Made by a program: the position numbers and the translations under genes
Assembly: GCF_016461955.1 (NCBI RefSeq)
Contig: NZ_JADMNM010000006.1
Location: 1 to 64,000, forward strand
DNA: 64,000 nucleotides
Source of the DNA: Qipengyuania sp. YIM B01966
Lineage (GTDB): Bacteria; Pseudomonadota; Alphaproteobacteria; Sphingomonadales; Sphingomonadaceae
Direction of reading: 5' to 3'
The notes under the pieces: model-generated
Seen by the model: only the letters and a program-made list of their open reading frames with translations
The model's database searches: none
Told to the model about the DNA's origin: nothing
In this document: positions 35,529-44,415 of the stretch, piece by piece
Layout: each line of letters opens with the position of its first letter
How positions within the stretch are numbered: position 1 is the first letter of the stretch

Positions 35529-37337
35529 TTGGACATTTCCGATATCGATAGCGCGCGCAATCTCGTCGCGCTGTTCCTGACCCGCGCCGATGCGCGCGGC
35601 GAGCGCCCCTTCCTCGGCGCCAAGCAGGGCGGCAGCTGGCAGACGATCAGTTGGGCCGAAACCGCCCGGCGCGTCTGCCTGGTGGCGGAAAATTTGCGCC
35701 GGCTGGGCCTTACCGATGGCGACCGGGTGATGCTGGTGTCAGAAAACCGCCCCGAATGGTGCATCGCTGACCTCGCGATCATGGCGGCGGGCGGGATCAC
35801 CGTGCCGGCCTACACCACCAACACCGAACGCGATCACGTCCATATCCTCGAAAATTCGGGCGCGCGGATGGTCATCGTCGGCAACGAGAAGCTGTCGGCC
35901 CCGCTTCTCCCCGCGATGCTACGCACCGGGGTTGCCGAATACATCATCCCGATCGACAGCATCCGCCAGTTCCAGGGCGGCAATCTCACCTGCCACAAAT
36001 GGGACGGTTTGCTCGAAGGCGATGCGGCGGCGGCGCGCACGGCGGTCGATGCGCGGATCGCGGGCATCGACCGGCGCGACACCGCCTGCCTGATCTATAC
36101 CAGCGGCACCGGCGGCGCGCCGCGCGGGGTGATGCAGCATCACGGTGCGATCCTGTGCAATGTCGCCGGCGCGGCCGAGGTGCTGGCCGAGGATTTCGGC
36201 CTCAGCGAAGATGACCGGTTCCTCTCCTTCCTGCCGCTCAGCCACGCTTACGAGCACAGCGGCGGGCAATATCTCCCCATCGGGGTAGGCGCGCAGATCT
36301 ATTACGCCGAGGGGCTGGAAAAGCTCGCCGCGAATATCGAGGAGACCCGGCCGACCGTGATGGTAGTCGTCCCGCGCCTGTTCGAAGTGTTGCGCACGCG
36401 GATCATGAAACAGATCGAGAAGCAGGGCGGCGCGGCGCAGAAGCTGATGCATCAGGCGCTCGGCCTTGCCGCGCGGCGGGCGGCGGGGCGGTATCGGTTG
36501 GGCGACAAGGTGCTCAACATCGTCCTCGAAAAGCTCCTGCGCCCGAAAATCCGCCAGAAGTTCGGCGGGCGGATCAAGGCGATGGTTTCGGGCGGCGCGC
36601 CGCTCAATCCCGAGGTCGGCCAGTTTTTCGACGCGATGGGCCTTACCGTGCTGCAAGGCTACGGCCAGACAGAGGCCGGCCCGGTGATCAGCTGCAATCG
36701 CCCCGCCACGGGCATCGCGATGGACACGGTCGGGCCGCCGCTGAAGGGCGTCGAGGTGAAGATCGCCGAAGATGGCGAAATTCTCGTGCGCGGCGAACTG
36801 GTCATGCACGGCTATTGGCACAACGATACCGAAACGCGGCGCACCATCGTCGATGGCTGGCTGCACACCGGCGACATTGGCCATATTGACGCCAAGGGCC
36901 GGCTCAAGATCACCGACCGCAAGAAGGACATGATCGTCAACGACAAGGGCGACAATGTCGCGCCGCAAAAGGTCGAAGGGATGCTGACGCTGCAGCCCGA
37001 AATCGGTCAGGCAATGGTGGTCGGTGACCGGCGGCCTTATGTGGTCGGGCTAATCGTGCCCGATGCGGAATGGGCGAACGACTGGGCCAAGGCGAACGGC
37101 CATGCGGGAACATCGCTGACCCGGTTGCAAGCCATCCCCGAATTCCGCGCCGCCGTGCGCGCGGCGGTGGACCGCACCAACGCCGATTTGTCGGTGGTCG
37201 AGAAAGTCCGCCAGTTCGCCTTCGCCGACGAGCCCTTCACCACGGATAACGAGGAAATGACCCCCAGCCTGAAAATCCGCCGCCACAAGCTCAAGGAGCG
37301 TTACGGCGCCCGGCTCGACGGGCTTTACAAGGGCTGA
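35529..37337 (+). CDS. Long-chain acyl-CoA synthetase (AMP-forming)
   Basis: A 602-residue ANL enzyme. LIYTSGTGGAPRGVM is the ATP-binding P-loop, YGQTEAGPVISCNRP the A5 motif, GWLHTGDIGHID the A7/A8 region and TPSLKIRRHKLKERY carries the catalytic Lys. It activates long-chain fatty acids. The start is taken as TTG 35529, which has GAGGAG seven nucleotides upstream; an upstream ATG at 35454 would add an Arg-rich leader. The 3' end overlaps the convergent hypothetical gene by 13 bp. Confidence 0.92.
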   Translation: MDISDIDSARNLVALFLTRADARGERPFLGAKQGGSWQTISWAETARRVCLVAENLRRLGLTDGDRVMLVSENRPEWCIADLAIMAAGGITVPAYTTNTERDHVHILENSGARMVIVGNEKLSAPLLPAMLRTGVAEYIIPIDSIRQFQGGNLTCHKWDGLLEGDAAAARTAVDARIAGIDRRDTACLIYTSGTGGAPRGVMQHHGAILCNVAGAAEVLAEDFGLSEDDRFLSFLPLSHAYEHSGGQYLPIGVGAQIYYAEGLEKLAANIEETRPTVMVVVPRLFEVLRTRIMKQIEKQGGAAQKLMHQALGLAARRAAGRYRLGDKVLNIVLEKLLRPKIRQKFGGRIKAMVSGGAPLNPEVGQFFDAMGLTVLQGYGQTEAGPVISCNRPATGIAMDTVGPPLKGVEVKIAEDGEILVRGELVMHGYWHNDTETRRTIVDGWLHTGDIGHIDAKGRLKITDRKKDMIVNDKGDNVAPQKVEGMLTLQPEIGQAMVVGDRRPYVVGLIVPDAEWANDWAKANGHAGTSLTRLQAIPEFRAAVRAAVDRTNADLSVVEKVRQFAFADEPFTTDNEEMTPSLKIRRHKLKERYGARLDGLYKG

Positions 37338-37855
37338 GGGGCACCCGCCTGTTGCCGCTGGCGGCACACCCGGCGGATCTGGCCGAGGGCACCGTGCAGG
37401 CGAGCGGTTGCGGCATCAATCTCGGCTAACAGCCGCATCAGTTCGCCTGTCGCGCGCGGGGTGTCGGGATAATCCTCGCGGACTTTGCCGACATAACGAA
37501 AGCCGGAAATCCGATAGCGCGCACCGTCGGCGACAAAGCGGCCGTGAGCGATCCAGCAGCGTTCCTCATGCACTTTCGCGAAGGCGGCGAGATGCCGTAG
37601 CGCGGGCTTGGCGTGACCGCTGAACGGATCGCGCTGCAATGCCTTTTCGAGCGCTTTCATCCGGTGCCCGTTCATGCTGGTGTCTCCGCCGCCATTCTGT
37701 CCATTGCTGGCATCGCGAATGGCGTCGAGCGTGTCAGCTATCGTCAGTTCGGCATGAGCGAAGCGCTGCAGGCACGCCCCGCGCCAGCAGCAGGCAAGCA
37801 GATCGGCATCATTCTCGACCTGGAGGCGTGGCGGAACCGGAAACGGCGCGTTCAT
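37325..37855 (-). CDS. Hypothetical protein
   Basis: A 176-residue soluble protein I do not recognise. It contains CCWRGACLQRFAHAEL near the N-terminus (three Cys within residues 22-28) and a conserved-looking middle FAKVHEERCWIAHGRFV. The first part is followed by a Gly/Asn-rich break (GQNGGGD). The tail ends in RRVCRQRQQ. Protein-like composition supports a real gene. Confidence 0.6.
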   Translation of the reverse strand: MNAPFPVPPRLQVENDADLLACCWRGACLQRFAHAELTIADTLDAIRDASNGQNGGGDTSMNGHRMKALEKALQRDPFSGHAKPALRHLAAFAKVHEERCWIAHGRFVADGARYRISGFRYVGKVREDYPDTPRATGELMRLLAEIDAATARLHGALGQIRRVCRQRQQAGAPQPL

Positions 37856-37899
37856 GCCGCCGGTGATGGCGGCAATTTCTCAACGAAGGCTTACTCGCC

Positions 37900-39045
37900 T
37901 CAGGGTTCCAGCGAGAGGAACAGATAGCTGGCGAACAGCACCAGATGGACCACGCCCAGCATCATGTTGGTCCGGCCGGTCGACAGCGTGAGCGAACTGA
38001 CCAGCAGCGTCAGGCCCAGCAGCACCATATGGCTCGGCCCGAGGCCCAGCTGCAGGTCGAGGCCCAGCACCAGCGCGGTGATCGCGACCGCCGGAATGGT
38101 CAGCCCGATCGTCGCCAGCGCCGACCCGATCGACAGGTTGAGGCTGGTCTGCACCCGGTTGGCCCGCGCGGCGCGCAATGCGGCAAAGCCTTCGGGGGCA
38201 AGGACCAGCGCGGCGATGATGATGCCGACCACTGCGCGCGGCAGGCCCGCATCGCTGACGGTTGCCTCGATCGTTGGCGACAGGGCCTTGGCCAGCAGCA
38301 CCACTGCGACCAGCGCGGGCAGCATCAGCGCGCCCGCCAGCAGCGCAGTACGCCGTGCGACCGGTTCGTGATGGTCGATCCCGTCATCCTCGTCCTCGTC
38401 GGACGTGGACAGGTCGAACAGGAAGAAGTCGCGATGCCGGATGGTCTGCGCCACCACGAAACTTGCGTAAATGATCAGCGAGACAAGGGCGACAAACAGC
38501 AATTGCGAGGTGCTGTAATACGGCCCCCGGGCACTGGTGGTAAAATTGGGCAGGACCAGCGTCAGCACGGCCAGCGTGGCCAGCATGGCGAGACCTACGC
38601 TGACGCCCGACCGCGTATAGCCCTGCGTATGATGCCGCCCGCCACCGGCTAGCAGGCAGATGCCGACGAAGCCGTTAATGGTCAGCATGATCGCCGCCAT
38701 CAGCGTATCGCGCGCGAGCGCCTGCGCACTTGAACCCTCGCTCAACATGATCGACACGATCAGCGAGCATTCGATCACCGTCACCGCGAAGGCGAGCACC
38801 AGCGTGCCGTATGGTTCGCCCAGGTAATGGGCCAGCGTCTCGGCATGCACCACAGCCGCCATGATTGCCGCACCCAGCAGCAGCGACAGAGCAACCAGCC
38901 AGACGCCGCCGGCCGCGCCAGCGGTAAGCGCGGCAACCAGCGCCAGCAGCGGAACGAACGCGGCCCACAAGGGGATGCCGGCAAACTGGGCGCGCGCGCC
39001 AGTGGCTTCCGCCGTATCTGTTAAGCGCGGTGCTGCATTCGCCAT
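37900..39045 (-). CDS. Calcium:proton antiporter (CaCA family)
   Basis: A 381-residue inner-membrane transporter with about ten to eleven hydrophobic segments. The two alpha-repeat motifs are visible: VTVIECSLIVSIML in the first half and LVLAPEGFAALRAA in the second, each with the conserved acidic residue. An acidic, His-containing loop (SDEDEDDGIDHHEP) separates the halves. Resembles ChaA-type antiporters; Ca2+ is the likely ion. Start 39045 was chosen at the last Met before the first segment. Confidence 0.9.
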   Translation of the reverse strand: MANAAPRLTDTAEATGARAQFAGIPLWAAFVPLLALVAALTAGAAGGVWLVALSLLLGAAIMAAVVHAETLAHYLGEPYGTLVLAFAVTVIECSLIVSIMLSEGSSAQALARDTLMAAIMLTINGFVGICLLAGGGRHHTQGYTRSGVSVGLAMLATLAVLTLVLPNFTTSARGPYYSTSQLLFVALVSLIIYASFVVAQTIRHRDFFLFDLSTSDEDEDDGIDHHEPVARRTALLAGALMLPALVAVVLLAKALSPTIEATVSDAGLPRAVVGIIIAALVLAPEGFAALRAARANRVQTSLNLSIGSALATIGLTIPAVAITALVLGLDLQLGLGPSHMVLLGLTLLVSSLTLSTGRTNMMLGVVHLVLFASYLFLSLEP

Positions 39046-39086
39046 TATCGCCCGATATAGGGCGCACTGGCGCGCTGTCCACCGTG

Positions 39087-39611
39087 TCAGGCGGCTTCGC
39101 GCTCGATGAATTCGGGGTAGAAGGTGGGCACCGCGCTCGACCAGCCGTGCGGGGTCGCGGCCGCTTCGCTCAAGGACTGAAGCAGCATCTTGCGCCGGTC
39201 GGGCCGGATTTGCGGCAGCGCCGCGGCGCCGCAAAAGGCGCTCGGCAGGAACGGGCGCACGCCAGCGCCGAGCAGCCGTTCATAAAGGAAGCGGAACGCG
39301 GAAAAGCTCGCCACCCGTTCCTGCGCCAGATCGAAGGCGGCAAGGCGGACCAGCTTGCCGATGAACGGCTCAACTGCCTCGAACCCGCTATCTGCCGGCA
39401 CCATCGCGCGCAGCAGCTTCAATTCCTGATAGGCGAGATACTGGCTGCGGATCGCGGCATTTTCCTGCGCGCTGCGGGCCCACAGCTTGAACGCATCCTG
39501 CCGGCCGAGCCCGATATCGAGACTGCGGCGGATGTAACGCTGCTCGGCCGCGGTAAAGCCGGCAAATTCGCGCATCTCCGCGATGGTCACGCTGGTGGTG
39601 CTCACGCCCAT
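39087..39611 (-). CDS. Hypothetical protein
   Basis: A 174-residue predicted helical, soluble protein of unknown function (IAEMREFAGFTAAEQRYIRRSLDIGLGRQDAFKLWA near the N-terminus). The ribosome site GGGGGATT precedes ATG 39611; a longer in-frame start at 39692 is unlikely. It lies 41 bp upstream of the antiporter gene on the same strand. Confidence 0.65.
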   Translation of the reverse strand: MGVSTTSVTIAEMREFAGFTAAEQRYIRRSLDIGLGRQDAFKLWARSAQENAAIRSQYLAYQELKLLRAMVPADSGFEAVEPFIGKLVRLAAFDLAQERVASFSAFRFLYERLLGAGVRPFLPSAFCGAAALPQIRPDRRKMLLQSLSEAAATPHGWSSAVPTFYPEFIEREAA

Positions 39612-39727
39612 GGCTAATCCCCCTGTCAGGACAGCACAGTCGCGCATGATGGTTAATTTCGCGTTAGCTCCGACCGCACCCAGATGACGCAATTGGCCCA
39701 GGAAACTTTCGTCTGTAAGAGGTTAGT

Positions 39728-40288
39728 ATGCGAATGCTGACAACTGCGGCGCTGGTGTGCGCCGCCATCTCCTCCCCCGCCAAGGCAGAGCCCAACCTTG
39801 AGCGAGGGTTTGCCGGCGCTCTGCGAGGTTGTGAGGAGTGGGTGCTGAATCCCGCAATCTGGACCAGCGGAACGGGTCCGTTTTTGGCAACGGTCGGCCT
39901 TGGGGAGCAGATGGGCCTGGTTGACCAAGTGGATGAGGTCAGCCTTCCGCCCCGCCCGTTGCGCCGCGCTAACCGGTATTGGCGCATTAATTCGACTCTT
40001 GATGCAGGGTTTATTCTGGTCGTCTCCGACGATTTGCCGATGTGCCACATCACCGGGGGCGGCAGCACTGATTTGCAGCCTAGCGTGGAGGCTGTGTTGT
40101 CGTCGGCGGAATTTAGCCGCAGGTGGAATCTGGAACAGGGGTCGGTGAATAACGGAATGACGACAACGGTTTTCCGCCATCGTGAGGCGCCACAATTTTC
40201 GATGATGGTCAGCCGCGCCGAAAGAAGCGGTGAGCGCTTGGACCGGGTCCAAGTTCTGGCAACGGCTATGCATCGAGTCGCGAACTAG
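39728..40288 (+). CDS. Hypothetical secreted protein
   Basis: A 186-residue protein with a clear signal peptide (cleavage at AKA-E, residue 20-21). The mature part has two cysteines (GCEEW, PMCHI) that could form a disulfide. I do not recognise the family. Base use is less GC-biased than in neighbouring genes, which may mean recent acquisition. It runs convergent with thiSG. Confidence 0.6.
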   Translation: MRMLTTAALVCAAISSPAKAEPNLERGFAGALRGCEEWVLNPAIWTSGTGPFLATVGLGEQMGLVDQVDEVSLPPRPLRRANRYWRINSTLDAGFILVVSDDLPMCHITGGGSTDLQPSVEAVLSSAEFSRRWNLEQGSVNNGMTTTVFRHREAPQFSMMVSRAERSGERLDRVQVLATAMHRVAN

Positions 40289-40311
40289 GGGGCGGGCTGC
40301 CAAACAGGCGG

Positions 40312-41334
40312 TCAGATCAGCCCCGCCAGCGGGCTCGACGGATCGGCATATTTGCGCGTGGCCATGCGCCCGGCGAGGTAGGCGTCGCGGCCGGCTTCGA
40401 CCGCCAGCTTCATCGCGCGGGCCATGCGGATCGGATCCTTGGCCTCGGCGATGGCGGTGTTCATCAGCACGCCGTCGCAGCCCAGTTCCATCGCCACTGC
40501 CGCATCGCTCGCGGTGCCGACGCCGGCATCGACCAGCACGGGCACGCTCGCCCCTTCGACGATCAGCCGGATGGTCACCCGGTTCTGGATGCCGAGGCCG
40601 GAACCGATCGGCGCGCCCAGCGGCATCACCGCGACCGCGCCGGCGCTTTCGAGCTGTTTGGCGGCGATCGGATCGTCGGTGCAATAGACCATCGGCGCGA
40701 AGCCTTCATTCGCCAGGACTTCAGTCGCCTTCAGCGTCTCGCGCATATCGGGATAGAGCGTGCGCGCTTCGCCCAGCACCTCCAGCTTGACCAGATCCCA
40801 GCCCCCCGCCTCGCGCGCCAGCCGCAGCGTGCGGATGGCCTCGTCGGCGGTGAAGCAGCCGGCAGTGTTGGGCAGGTAGGCAACCTTCTTCGGATCGATG
40901 AAATCGGTCAACATCGGCGCGCATGGATCGCTGACATTGACCCGGCGCACCGCGACGGTGACGATCTCGGCCCCACTCGCGGCGAGCGCGGCAGCGTTCT
41001 GGGCGAAATCCTTGTATTTGCCGGTGCCGACGATCAGCCGCGAGGTAAAGGTGCGGCCGGCGACGGTCCAGGTGTCGGCCCCTGTATGGTCTGGCGCGTG
41101 GTCCCCGCCGCCGACAAAGTGGACGATCTCGATCACATCGCCCTCGGCCACCGGTGTCTCGGCGAGCTGCGAGCGGGGGGCGATCACCCCGTTGCGTTCG
41201 ACCGCGACCTTCGCCGGGTCGAGCCCCAGTTCCGCAGCCAGCGCGGCGATGCTCGGCGCGGCGGTGCGCCGCGGTTCGCCGTTGAGCGTGATAGTGATGG
41301 GGGCGGGGGCGGGAGGCGTGTCCATCCCTGCCAC
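40312..41334 (-). CDS. thiG: ThiS-ThiG fusion: sulfur carrier and thiazole synthase
   Basis: A 340-residue fusion. Residues about 10-77 are a ThiS ubiquitin-like carrier ending FVGGGDHAP, so the Gly-Gly that would be thiocarboxylated is internal. Residues about 85-340 are Thi[23 protein letters not shown] with the Schiff-base Lys, [28 protein letters not shown] and [10 protein letters not shown]. ThiG forms the thiazole ring of thiamine. Fusions of this kind occur in other sphingomonads, from memory. It follows merC by 7 bp. Confidence 0.93.
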   Translation of the reverse strand: MAGMDTPPAPAPITITLNGEPRRTAAPSIAALAAELGLDPAKVAVERNGVIAPRSQLAETPVAEGDVIEIVHFVGGGDHAPDHTGADTWTVAGRTFTSRLIVGTGKYKDFAQNAAALAASGAEIVTVAVRRVNVSDPCAPMLTDFIDPKKVAYLPNTAGCFTADEAIRTLRLAREAGGWDLVKLEVLGEARTLYPDMRETLKATEVLANEGFAPMVYCTDDPIAAKQLESAGAVAVMPLGAPIGSGLGIQNRVTIRLIVEGASVPVLVDAGVGTASDAAVAMELGCDGVLMNTAIAEAKDPIRMARAMKLAVEAGRDAYLAGRMATRKYADPSSPLAGLI

Positions 41335-41341
41335 ATAGAGG

Positions 41342-41713
41342 TCAGTGCGCGTGGCGCAAGTTCAGCACATGGGCGAGGCTGACCAGCGCGACGCCGATCA
41401 CGGTCAGCACCGCTTCTTCGACGCCATGCCCCACGGCCAGCGCGCCGCCCATGAAGCTGAGCCCGGTCATCGCCGTCACGAATGGCGCCCGCCGGCGATG
41501 CCGGAGCGCGCCAATGCCGATCGCCACCGCCGCGACGATCAGCGCCAGCGCCAGCCCGATCTTGTGGATCGCCGGATTGAGCAGCAACCCGCCGCCCAGC
41601 CCCAGCGACGACACTACCAGGATCGTCAGCAGGCAATGCACCGCGCACAGGCCCGACAGGACCATCCCAACCCGGTCGAGGCGCGCGCGAATCGAGATGG
41701 AACCGATGGCCAT
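41342..41713 (-). CDS. MerC domain-containing membrane protein
   Basis: A 123-residue inner-membrane protein with four hydrophobic segments. The MerC motif [10 protein letters not shown] (paired Cys, about 22-26) marks the family, named from mercury uptake. Without other mer genes nearby, a role in general metal handling is more likely than mercury resistance. It is the upstream gene of a unit with thiSG and is divergent from ctaA. Confidence 0.9.
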   Translation of the reverse strand: MAIGSISIRARLDRVGMVLSGLCAVHCLLTILVVSSLGLGGGLLLNPAIHKIGLALALIVAAVAIGIGALRHRRRAPFVTAMTGLSFMGGALAVGHGVEEAVLTVIGVALVSLAHVLNLRHAH

Positions 41714-41725
41714 GCGGCGCTCTTA

Positions 41726-41740
41726 TGTTACATTATCACA
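41726..41740. promoter_or_regulatory. Zur/Fur-box-like AT-rich sequence between merC and ctaA
   Basis: TGTTACATTATCACA is an imperfect palindrome (10 of 14 paired positions agree) in otherwise GC-rich DNA. It ends 13 bp before the merC start codon. The GTTA...TATnAC pattern resembles a Zur or Fur operator. It could equally be an AT-rich promoter element. Confidence 0.3.
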
Positions 41741-41791
41741 TGATGCAAGCGGGAAGCGGGCGTCCGCTTGAACTTTCCCGGCTCCGCTTGC

Positions 41792-42847
41792 ATGGCACCG
41801 CGCATGACGCCTGTCCCCGCTATCGCCGCCCAACCCGCCGCCCGCCCGGCTGCGCTGGCCCGCTGGCTGTGGGTCGTGGCCGGGCTGATCGTGCTGATGG
41901 TCATTGTCGGCGGGATTACCCGGCTGACCGAATCGGGCCTGTCGATCACCGAATGGAAGCCGGTCACCGGCGCGATCCCTCCGCTGAACGAGGCCCAGTG
42001 GCAGGCCGAATTCGCCAGATACCGGCAGATCGGCGAATATCAGCAAGTCACCGGCCCCGCCGGGATGACGCTGGCCGATTACAAGTTCATCTATTTCTGG
42101 GAATGGGCGCACCGGCTGCTGGGGCGGATCATCGGCCTCGCCTTCGCGCTGCCGCTGGCCTGGTTCTGGGCCAGGCGGGCGATCCCCGCCGGTTACAAGC
42201 TGCCGCTGCTCGGCCTTCTGGCGCTGGGCGGGCTACAGGGCGTGTTCGGCTGGTTCATGGTCCGCTCGGGCCTCAATCAGGAGATGACCTCGGTCAGCCA
42301 TTTCTGGCTCTCGATCCACCTGTTGACCGCGCTGGTGACGCTGGCGGCGATCACCTGGGTCGCGCTCGATATGCGGCGGCTGGCGGCCGGGCACGCGTCG
42401 CGCGCGCGGATGACCGGGTTTGGTTGGGCGGCGGCGGCGGTGCTTTTCATCCAGCTGATGCTGGGCGCCTGGGTCGCCGGGCTCGATGCCGGCCATGCTT
42501 CCGATAGCTGGCCGCTGATGCAGGGCCGGCTGGTACCCGAATATGATGACAGTCGCGGGCTGCTTTATGCAGCGACGCATGATCCGTTCCTGCTGCACTT
42601 CCTGCATCGCTGGTGGGCTTTTGCTGTCCTCGGAGTTCTGATCGTCCTCGCCCGGCGCGTTCGCAGCCATCACCGGCGCGCCTCTGTCGCGGTGCACAGC
42701 GCGGTCGGCACGCAGATCCTGCTGGGCATCGCCACCGTGCTGACCGGCGTCGCCTTGTGGATCGCGGTGGCGCATCAGGGCGTCGGCGCCTTGCTGGTGA
42801 TGGCGGTGGTCTGGTGCCTCCATGCCGACGGGCGCCGCGCCCGGTGA
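41792..42847 (+). CDS. ctaA: Heme A synthase (COX15/CtaA)
   Basis: About 351 residues with eight hydrophobic segments. Family marks: VVGGITRLTESGLSITEWKP, FIYFWEWAHRLLGRIIG (heme-ligand His), LGGLQGVFGWFMVRSGL and HFLHRWWAFAV. It converts heme O to heme A for cytochrome oxidase. Start options are ATG 41792 and ATG 41804. The stop overlaps the cutA GTG start (GTGA). Confidence 0.95.
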   Translation: MAPRMTPVPAIAAQPAARPAALARWLWVVAGLIVLMVIVGGITRLTESGLSITEWKPVTGAIPPLNEAQWQAEFARYRQIGEYQQVTGPAGMTLADYKFIYFWEWAHRLLGRIIGLAFALPLAWFWARRAIPAGYKLPLLGLLALGGLQGVFGWFMVRSGLNQEMTSVSHFWLSIHLLTALVTLAAITWVALDMRRLAAGHASRARMTGFGWAAAAVLFIQLMLGAWVAGLDAGHASDSWPLMQGRLVPEYDDSRGLLYAATHDPFLLHFLHRWWAFAVLGVLIVLARRVRSHHRRASVAVHSAVGTQILLGIATVLTGVALWIAVAHQGVGALLVMAVVWCLHADGRRAR

Positions 42848-43158
42848 GCGCGCTGATCTGGTGCCCCTTCCCCGACGTGAAGGCGGCGGAAGCGGCGGCG
42901 ATGACGCTGCTGGACGAGCGGCTGATCGCGTGCGCCAATCTGCTCGGCCCGATCCGCAGCCTGTTCGAATGGCAGGGGGAACGCGGCGAGGCGCTGGAGG
43001 TGGGCGTATTGTTCAAGACCGATGAAGCGCTGCTCGATGCGGCGATCGTGCGGATTGCCGAACTGCACCCCTACGATACGCCGGCGGTGCTGGGCTGGCC
43101 GGCGCGCGCGGCGCCACCCACCGCCGCGTGGCTTGGCGGGCTGACGGGCGCGGCCTGA
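42844..43158 (+). CDS. cutA: Divalent-cation tolerance protein CutA
   Basis: A 104-residue protein with the CutA fold marks ERLIACANLLGPIRSLFEWQG, VGVLFKTDEALLDA and ELHPYDTPAVLGW. It forms trimers linked to copper tolerance in other bacteria; exact role unknown. GTG 42844 lies within the ctaA stop (4-nt overlap), so the two are translationally coupled. Confidence 0.92.
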   Translation: MSALIWCPFPDVKAAEAAAMTLLDERLIACANLLGPIRSLFEWQGERGEALEVGVLFKTDEALLDAAIVRIAELHPYDTPAVLGWPARAAPPTAAWLGGLTGAA

Positions 43159-43198
43159 CACGGTATTATTATACCTTGCGTGAAACCCGCGCTTTTGC

Positions 43199-43227
43199 TT
43201 GACTTTGGCGCCCCTCCCGCACAAATG
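43199..43227 (+). promoter_or_regulatory. Possible promoter of rplM-rpsI
   Basis: TTGACT (43199-43204), a good -35 box, is followed after 17 bp by CAAATG (43222-43227), a poor -10 box. It lies 60 bp upstream of the rplM start in a 128-bp intergenic gap. A short hairpin GGTAT...ATACC (43162-43175) sits just after cutA. Confidence 0.4.
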
Positions 43228-43286
43228 CGCCGCTTCCGCGCCTGCCCCGGTAGGTACGCAGAACCATTGCATCCAAGGAACCAGCC

Positions 43287-43766
43287 ATGAAGGCGCTCAG
43301 CAAGACCACCCGGTCGATCAAGCCGGCCGAGGTCGACAAGAAGTGGCACATCATCGATGCGGACGGCCTCGTCGTCGGCCGCCTGGCGGTGATCATTGCC
43401 AATCATCTGCGCGGCAAGCACAAGCCGAGCTTCACCCCGCATGTCGATTGCGGCGATCACGTGATCGTCATCAATGCCGACAAGGTGAAGTTCACCGGCA
43501 AAAAACTGACCGACAAGATCTATTACAAGCACACCGGCTATGCCGGCGGCCTCAAGGAAGTGACCGCCGACAAGGTGCTCGACGGCCGTTTTCCCGAGCG
43601 GGTGCTCGAAAAGGCGGTCGAACGCATGATTCCGCGCGGGCCGCTCGGCCGGCAGCAGATGAAGGCGCTGCACCTTTATGCCGGCACCGAGCATCCGCAT
43701 GACGGGCAGCAGCCCGCCACGCTCGATGTTGCCTCGCTCAATCGCAAGAACAAGGTCACCGCGTGA
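43287..43766 (+). CDS. rplM: 50S ribosomal protein L13
   Basis: A 159-residue ribosomal protein: [50 protein letters not shown] and [20 protein letters not shown] are standard L13 segments. A strong AAGGAA site precedes the ATG. It overlaps rpsI by one base (TGATG). Confidence 0.98.
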   Translation: MKALSKTTRSIKPAEVDKKWHIIDADGLVVGRLAVIIANHLRGKHKPSFTPHVDCGDHVIVINADKVKFTGKKLTDKIYYKHTGYAGGLKEVTADKVLDGRFPERVLEKAVERMIPRGPLGRQQMKALHLYAGTEHPHDGQQPATLDVASLNRKNKVTA

Positions 43767-44332
43767 TGGCTGACGAAACCACCCCTGAAACCGAAACTCC
43801 CACCGTGGACACGCCGGCAGCCGCCGCGCCCGAGAGCGTCAGCGATCTCGCTTCGCTCAAGGATCTGGCCGGCGATGCCCCGCAGGCTGATGCCGCCGAG
43901 GTTGCCCGCAGCACCGCTCCGCTGCGCGAGCAGGAACTGGACGCGCAGGGCCGCGCCTATGCCACCGGCCGCCGCAAGGATGCGGTCGCCCGTGTCTGGC
44001 TGAAGCCCGGCACCGGCAAGATCACCGTCAATGGCCGCGATCAGGAGGTGTTCTTCGCCCGCCCGACGCTGCGCCTGGTGATCAACCAGCCCTTCGCCAT
44101 CACCGACCGCGCAGGTCAGTACGACGTGATCTGCACCGTCGCCGGTGGCGGCCTGTCGGGTCAGGCCGGCGCGGTCAAGCATGGCATCTCGCAGGCGCTG
44201 TCGAAGTATGAGCCGGCGCTGCGCAGCACGGTCAAGGCCGCCGGCTTCCTGACCCGCGACAGCCGCGTCGTCGAACGCAAGAAGTACGGCCGGGCCAAGG
44301 CGCGCCGCAGCTTCCAGTTCTCGAAGCGCTAA
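43766..44332 (+). CDS. rpsI: 30S ribosomal protein S9 with N-terminal extension
   Basis: A 188-residue product. The S9 domain (about 60-188) begins [21 protein letters not shown] and ends RRSFQFSKR, the canonical tail reaching the decoding site. About 55 acidic, Ala/Thr/Glu-rich residues precede it; such extensions occur in related alphaproteobacteria. It starts at the rplM stop and ends just before a strong terminator. Confidence 0.97.
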   Translation: MADETTPETETPTVDTPAAAAPESVSDLASLKDLAGDAPQADAAEVARSTAPLREQELDAQGRAYATGRRKDAVARVWLKPGTGKITVNGRDQEVFFARPTLRLVINQPFAITDRAGQYDVICTVAGGGLSGQAGAVKHGISQALSKYEPALRSTVKAAGFLTRDSRVVERKKYGRAKARRSFQFSKR

Positions 44333-44366
44333 GCGTTACAAACCGAATTCCGCGACGGCGGAATGG

Positions 44367-44397
44367 AAGGGCGGCCCGGGAACGGGTCGCCCTTTTC
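44367..44397 (+). terminator. Rho-independent terminator of rplM-rpsI
   Basis: AAGGGCGGCCCG (44367-44378) pairs with CGGGTCGCCCTT (44383-44394) around a GGAA loop, with one non-Watson-Crick position, and runs into TTTTC. It lies 34 bp past the rpsI stop. Confidence 0.85.
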
Positions 44398-44415
44398 GCG
44401 CCCGCCCTTCTCGCG

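Noticed and set aside
32266-35800. Minus-strand ORFs of 697 and 808 residues
   Set aside because: They are antisense to pyrD and ggt and the following region; high GC removes stop codons. No recognisable motif, His/Arg/Gly/Gln-rich.
41342-41713. Mercury-resistance operon
   Set aside because: Only a MerC-domain gene is present; no merR, merT, merP or merA nearby.
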